Below, piece after piece: positions 5,507-9,147 of a stretch of 9,147 bases of DNA; position 1 is the first letter of the stretch, and each line of letters begins with the position of its first letter. The DNA is taken from positions 1-9,147 of the forward strand of contig JBEKEO010000120.1 in the NCBI GenBank assembly GCA_050013795.1. The letters run 5' to 3'. The notes beneath the pieces are model-generated. The model was not told the origin of the DNA, made no database searches, and worked only from the letters and a program-made list of their open reading frames with translations. The stretch is from CAWHOW01 sp050013795. GTDB lineage: Bacteria > Bacteroidota > Bacteroidia > Bacteroidales > CG2-30-32-10. A program made the position numbers and the translations under genes.

Positions 5507-6637
5507 TTACTTGGAGTGACCATAACATTTTGAAATAACAGCCAGGGTTTCTTCGCACATTTTTTCATATGCAAAATATTTCCTAACCCTTTCATGGTTA
5601 TATATTCCTACTTTGTCACATAATTTGCTATCAGCTGAAAAGCGGAGTATATTTTCCGCCAATTTTTCGAAGTCATAAGGATCGTGAAGGAATTGACAGC
5701 CTTCTTCTCCTACGCATTCCATAATGCCGGCAACACGGGTTCCTGCCACAGGCAATCCGGCTTCCATGGATTCAAGGACTGCATTCGGCAAACCTTCTGC
5801 ATTGGAGCTCAGTATTGAAATATCAGCTACACGGTATAAACCGGGCATATCTGAAATCATTCCTAAAATTTTAATATAGGGAAACAAATCCGTATCTCTG
5901 ATCTGATCCATTATACTATCTGTTGTTTCACCCAGTCGCCCCGGCAACAATAGAATTGCTTTTTTATTTTCCGCAATTAACTTTTCAGAGACAATTTTCC
6001 ATGACTTTAAAAGGGTAATATGGTCCTTGGTTCCCGTAAGATTAGCCGGCATGATACCAATAAACTCATCACCTTTAAGTCCGAGTTTTTTTTTCCATTC
6101 TTCAACAGAAAACTCTGTTGCACCTTCTTCTATTCCATTCTGTACAACAAAAACCTTTTCTTTTTCAACAGACAGGTTTGAAACAAGAAATTCAGCCCCG
6201 TGGAATGAATTAGCTATGAAACAGGAAATATTCTTAATGGCATTTTTTTCAATCTGTCCTCTAAGTATTATGGGGCTGACATTCTGCTGGGACCATATAC
6301 CAAATTTCGCTGTTGTATGCTTCCAGATAAACCCATTCAGCAGGTTGGGGAGTAGGTTGAATGAAAGTATAACATCAGGTTTAAATTCATTAAATATTTT
6401 TCGGTATTTCCTGATCTGCAATGGGAACATAAATCTCCTGATCCGGGTGAATTCACCGATAACCCGAGTATTAATTCCTTCTTTATCGCAAAGTTTTTTA
6501 ATGGCGCCATCACCTTCCTTAAAAACAAGAATAGTAGTTTCATATTTTTTAATCTTGCTGAAATATTTTGCCAGCTTGAATGCATGAAATTCAGCGCCAC
6601 CAAGGCTGAAAGAATCGAATAAAATAATTATTTTCAT
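5507..6637 (-). CDS. Family 4 glycosyltransferase (GT-B fold)
   Basis: Predicted retaining glycosyltransferase of 376 aa, last gene of the ABC transporter operon. It opens directly with the first Rossmann strand, MKIIILFDSFSLGGAE, with GGAE at 13-16. The donor domain shows LTGTKDHITLL (K204 in the phosphate-contacting position), a PGRLGE segment near 232-237 and the E-x7-E signature at E281 and E289 (AEGLPNAVLE). The frame is open to an ATG at 6671-6673, which would add 12 hydrophobic residues and overlap the ABC gene by 22 bp. The ATG at 6635-6637 is preferred because the fold begins there and it leaves a normal 14-bp gap. The TAA stop (5507-5509) directly adjoins the palindromic repeat block, so the last residues could have been reshaped by a repeat insertion. 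Specificity unknown. Confidence 0.92.
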   Translation of the reverse strand: MKIIILFDSFSLGGAEFHAFKLAKYFSKIKKYETTILVFKEGDGAIKKLCDKEGINTRVIGEFTRIRRFMFPLQIRKYRKIFNEFKPDVILSFNLLPNLLNGFIWKHTTAKFGIWSQQNVSPIILRGQIEKNAIKNISCFIANSFHGAEFLVSNLSVEKEKVFVVQNGIEEGATEFSVEEWKKKLGLKGDEFIGIMPANLTGTKDHITLLKSWKIVSEKLIAENKKAILLLPGRLGETTDSIMDQIRDTDLFPYIKILGMISDMPGLYRVADISILSSNAEGLPNAVLESMEAGLPVAGTRVAGIMECVGEEGCQFLHDPYDFEKLAENILRFSADSKLCDKVGIYNHERVRKYFAYEKMCEETLAVISKCYGHSK

Positions 6638-6651
6638 TATCCAGCCAGATA

Positions 6652-7953
6652 TTAAGAGCAAATAAATTCCCATTTATTGCGGATAAGCACCATGCCATAT
6701 CTTGAATCCAGGGTTCTTCCTGTACCGAAAAAATTACCATCTTCAATAATAAGTTCCCCTGCAAATTTGATCTCATCAAAGACCTCATAAAGGTCGCTGC
6801 AGAAAAGATGAAAGTAATATTTTCCATGAGGTACCGGCAGATCATCCACCTGAATACAGGCTGTGAATTCATGTTGTTTTTCAGCAATAGAAAAGTCATC
6901 CTTACAAGTGCAAGTGTTTTCCAGATGAAAGATAGGGCGGTCAAATTCATCCACAACATTGAATGAAAAATGAACATTTTTATAATAAGCCGGCTTGTTC
7001 ACCCTTAAATCAAGATTGATCCGGAATGGCCTTCCTGTGAATATATTATCTACCACATTGCTATTTTCATCAAGAAGATCGTACTTCACAAATTGAATAT
7101 TGAGATTTCCATTATGCCCCGGATGCGAAACCAGATCAGTATGCTGTACATTTGATTTCACAGAACCAAGGTAGGCAGATACGGTTTGCATAATATCACC
7201 ATAAAAGACATTTCTGCCATTTTGCAGCAACATACCTTTAGTGCAAAGTTCCATAATTGATGCCATATTATGGCTAACAAAGAGTACCGTCCGCCCTTTG
7301 CTGCTTACATCTTTCATTTTGCCTATGCATTTCTTCTGGAACTCTGCATCACCTACAGCTAGTACTTCATCAACAATTAATATTTCGGGTTCCAGATGAG
7401 CCGCTACGGCGAAGGCCAGTCTTACATACATACCGGACGAGTAACGTTTTACAGGAGTATCAATATATTTCTCCACGCCTGAAAAATCAACAATTTCGTC
7501 AAATCTGGAGTGTATCTCAGTCTTTGTCATGCCAAGTATGGCTCCATTTAAAAAGATATTTTCCCTGCCTGTCAGCTCTGGATGAAAACCAGTACCCACT
7601 TCCAGCAGGCTTGCAATACGTCCTTTGATTTTAATAGTCCCGGATGTTGGCACTGTTACTTTTGAAAGTATTTTAAGTAAGGTTGACTTACCGGCTCCAT
7701 TCTTCCCTATTATTCCCAGCACTTCACCCTGTTCTACTTTAAGGTTGATATCTTTTAATGCCCAAATGAAGTTGGGAGTTGGGAGTTGGGAGTTGGGAGT
7801 TGGTTTATTTGTACGTCCGATTTTAAGCGTAGGGTCTTCCCTGCCCCGTAAACCGGCGAATAGGCGGTTAATATCATCTGCCAGGGTTTTAACACCCACG
7901 TAGCCAAGACGGTATTTTTTACTTATATCGTTAATGTCAATAACACTCATCAT
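6652..7953 (-). CDS. wzt: Wzt-type polysaccharide ABC transporter ATP-binding protein
   Basis: Predicted ATPase subunit that powers export of a lipid-linked polysaccharide across the inner membrane with a Wzm-type permease. The 433-aa product has Walker A GKNGAGKST at 83-91, the ABC signature YSSGMYVRLA at 171-180, Walker B ILIVDEVLAVGD at 191-202 and the switch histidine H228 in SHN. All are intact. After a linker, residues about 283-430 form a beta-rich extra domain like the C-terminal domain of Wzt, which in E. coli O9a binds the modified non-reducing end of the O-antigen. Residues 51-61 (PTPNSQLPTPN) are encoded by a 7-bp tandem repeat and lie in the variable N-terminal linker before FIWALKDINL. 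Two adjacent ATGs (7953, 7950) can start it. It follows a GT2 gene by 16 bp. No permease gene is in the window, which is unusual because wzm normally precedes wzt. Confidence 0.93.
   Translation of the reverse strand: MMSVIDINDISKKYRLGYVGVKTLADDINRLFAGLRGREDPTLKIGRTNKPTPNSQLPTPNFIWALKDINLKVEQGEVLGIIGKNGAGKSTLLKILSKVTVPTSGTIKIKGRIASLLEVGTGFHPELTGRENIFLNGAILGMTKTEIHSRFDEIVDFSGVEKYIDTPVKRYSSGMYVRLAFAVAAHLEPEILIVDEVLAVGDAEFQKKCIGKMKDVSSKGRTVLFVSHNMASIMELCTKGMLLQNGRNVFYGDIMQTVSAYLGSVKSNVQHTDLVSHPGHNGNLNIQFVKYDLLDENSNVVDNIFTGRPFRINLDLRVNKPAYYKNVHFSFNVVDEFDRPIFHLENTCTCKDDFSIAEKQHEFTACIQVDDLPVPHGKYYFHLFCSDLYEVFDEIKFAGELIIEDGNFFGTGRTLDSRYGMVLIRNKWEFICS
7771..7803. repeat. Heptanucleotide tandem repeat inside the wzt-like gene
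   Basis: The unit GTTGGGA (TCCCAAC on the coding strand) is repeated without error 4.7 times over 33 bp. Because 7 is not a multiple of 3, three units encode the 7-residue cycle TPNSQLP, and gain or loss of one unit shifts the reading frame. The present length is in frame. The tract lies about 60 bp upstream of the Walker A codons, so any shift would abolish the ATPase. Confidence 0.95.
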
Positions 7954-7969
7954 AGCTTACATTACATAC

Positions 7970-8890
7970 TTATTCTATTAATTTTACAGCCTTTTCAAAA
8001 TTAAATAAAATACAGTAAAGGATATTAACTTTATATTTACCTGACTGGCTTTTGTTCGATGGGCTAATCATGTATGAACCCACCAGCATTATAATTGCTT
8101 TTATCCGCTTTCTCTTGTGTACATAATGCTTACACATACCAAAATAACAATTACTTATAAAATACAAACGTATTTTCCTGGATATACTAGCTTTAATTGC
8201 ATGATCCTTAAGAATCAACCTGAATGAATTTAAATGATATTTATAACTGTTTCGAACAAGAACATTTACAGTTCTATCAACATGCAGACATAGAATTAGA
8301 GTTCTGTTAACCGTTTTAATTAGAGGATATTTCAACAAAATATGCACCCATAAGTTCATGTCTTCACCAATAAATAATGTTGGATTAAAGTGATACTCAT
8401 TAAGAATCTGTGCATGAATACAAACCTGGGGTGTACTTATAATGTTTTGAATTACGTATTCTATATTATTTCCAGATAAGTACTCACATTCTTCAGGAAG
8501 AGACAATATCTCATTTGTCTCATAAAACAGTTTACAGAAAAAAAAGGCTTTAGCTTCATTACACTCTTTGATTTTTTTATAAAAATTTTCCAGATGATTT
8601 GGCAAATAATAATCATCGCTATCAAGGAAGCAAATATATTTCCCTTTAGCCAGATCAATACCATTGTTGCGGGCAGTGCTCCTTTCAGCGTTCTGCTGGT
8701 AAATATATATAATGCGGCTATCGGAAAATTCTTTAACAATATCAGGAGTATTGTCAGTTGAACCATCATCAATAATAATAAGCTCCCATCCGGGGAATGT
8801 TTGTTCAATTACACTATGTATTGCCCGAGACAGCATGTAAGCCCTGTTGAATGTAGGAAGAATGATTGAAAAAAAAGGGAGAGCAGACAT
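7970..8890 (-). CDS. Family 2 glycosyltransferase (GT-A fold)
   Basis: Predicted inverting glycosyltransferase of 306 aa. FFSIILPTFNRAYML forms the first strand and helix, DDGSTD (41-46) the nucleotide site, and DSDD (90-93) the metal-binding DXD equivalent. GEDMNLWVHIL at 175-185 matches the ED-W motif with the candidate catalytic base. The C-terminal 70 residues are basic with a hydrophobic stretch (KAIIMLVGSYM, about 264-274) that may attach the enzyme to the membrane. The ATG at 8888-8890 is the only good start near the GT-A strand. It is the first gene of the right-hand minus-strand run and precedes the Wzt-like ATPase by 16 bp. The 136 bp upstream (8891-9026) is very A/T-rich, and I could not find a convincing promoter box there. 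Sugar specificity unknown. Confidence 0.93.
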   Translation of the reverse strand: MSALPFFSIILPTFNRAYMLSRAIHSVIEQTFPGWELIIIDDGSTDNTPDIVKEFSDSRIIYIYQQNAERSTARNNGIDLAKGKYICFLDSDDYYLPNHLENFYKKIKECNEAKAFFFCKLFYETNEILSLPEECEYLSGNNIEYVIQNIISTPQVCIHAQILNEYHFNPTLFIGEDMNLWVHILLKYPLIKTVNRTLILCLHVDRTVNVLVRNSYKYHLNSFRLILKDHAIKASISRKIRLYFISNCYFGMCKHYVHKRKRIKAIIMLVGSYMISPSNKSQSGKYKVNILYCILFNFEKAVKLIE

Positions 8891-9026
8891 GATTATTTAT
8901 CAGGACTAATTATTTTACCATTGTACCGAATAATGCATGCAAGATACTTAAATTACGAAAATAATCAAGCGTTTTTATTTTGAAAATTCTTTATCTTAAT
9001 ATCACTTTAAAAAAGTAATAGAATTA

Positions 9027-9147
9027 CTATTTAAAATATTTTTTAAAAAGTATTTTAATTCTGTCATAAAAAGAAAGATAAATATCCACATCAGTGTAAG
9101 TACATGCAGGTATTGTTGCACAAGGACCTCCAATAGCCGAATAATTT
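9027..9147 (-). CDS. 3' fragment of an unidentified gene cut by the right edge
   Basis: On the minus strand one frame is open from the window edge to a TAG stop at 9027-9029, giving 39 residues. They contain NYSAIGGPCATIPACTYTDV and end in a basic, lysine-rich tail (RIKILFKKYFK). The composition changes at the stop: downstream DNA is nearly pure A/T, while the frame is mixed. This suggests a real gene end, and its orientation and spacing fit the same polysaccharide locus. I do not recognise the family. A basic C-terminus would suit a membrane-associated sugar enzyme, but nothing more can be said. Confidence 0.45.
   Translation of the reverse strand, partial: NYSAIGGPCATIPACTYTDVDIYLSFYDRIKILFKKYFK

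Noticed and set aside
5041..5558. Small open frames on both strands in the convergent gap
   Set aside because: They run through inverted repeats, have unnatural composition (many Arg, Pro, Cys) and mirror each other on opposite strands, which palindromic DNA produces by itself.
6027..6587. A 186-codon plus-strand open frame opposite the GT4 gene
   Set aside because: It lies wholly antisense to a gene with intact family motifs, and its translation is the typical Ser/Leu/Phe-rich shadow of an AT-rich coding strand.
6638..6673. Upstream ATG extending the GT4 protein by 12 residues
   Set aside because: It would overlap the ABC gene, and the extra residues precede the natural first strand of the fold. 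The ATG at 6635-6637 fits better.
7771..7803. CRISPR-like array
   Set aside because: The units are 7 bp and directly abutting, with no spacers. It is a simple tandem repeat in a coding region.
8891..9026. Promoter or small RNA upstream of the right-hand GT2
   Set aside because: The stretch is extremely A/T-rich and I found no TAnnTTTG box or stable hairpin on the minus strand that stands out from background.

Overview
The window looks like part of a cell-surface polysaccharide (O-antigen or capsule type) biosynthesis and export locus from an AT-rich bacterium, most likely a member of the Bacteroidota. The phylum call is an inference. It rests on TAnnTTTG-type promoter boxes, starts that lack Shine-Dalgarno motifs and sit behind A/T-rich leaders, and dispersed repeats of the GTCATTSCGAA and TCGATACGC...ACTCGAA kinds that I associate with such genomes. 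No species can be named.

Left block (1-2117, minus strand): a family 4 glycosyltransferase (972-2117) is followed after 5 bp by a family 2 glycosyltransferase (160-966). Next comes the first 35 codons of a further gene that runs off the left edge (1-107), possibly a methyltransferase.

Centre (2118-4869): a 166-bp divergent intergenic region holds one candidate promoter box per strand. It separates the left block from a tightly packed plus-strand trio with overlapping ends: a GNAT/FemAB-like acyltransferase candidate (2284-3132), a SAM-dependent methyltransferase (3125-3889) and a NodB-fold polysaccharide deacetylase-like protein (3886-4869). Together they have the enzyme classes needed to deacetylate, re-acylate and methylate an amino sugar.

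Convergent gap (4870-5506): 637 bp with no credible gene, packed with inverted and dispersed repeats. These include a perfect 22-bp-stem hairpin with a 3-nt loop, a G9 tract, three diverged copies of one short repeat and a palindromic REPIN/MITE-like block.

Right block (5507-8890, minus strand): a family 2 glycosyltransferase (7970-8890), a Wzt-type ABC transporter ATPase with a C-terminal glycan-binding-like domain (6652-7953) and a family 4 glycosyltransferase (5507-6637), spaced 16 and 14 bp apart, so probably one operon. The ATPase gene carries an in-frame 7-bp tandem repeat of 4.7 copies just upstream of its Walker A codons. The tail of one more minus-strand gene is cut by the right edge (9027-9147).

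Working model: the four glycosyltransferases assemble a glycan on a lipid carrier, the central trio decorates it, and the Wzt-like ATPase drives export with an integral-membrane Wzm partner that is not in this window. The C-terminal domain of the ATPase could make export depend on a decoration at the chain end. The heptamer tract could make it switchable. Both ideas are hypotheses.
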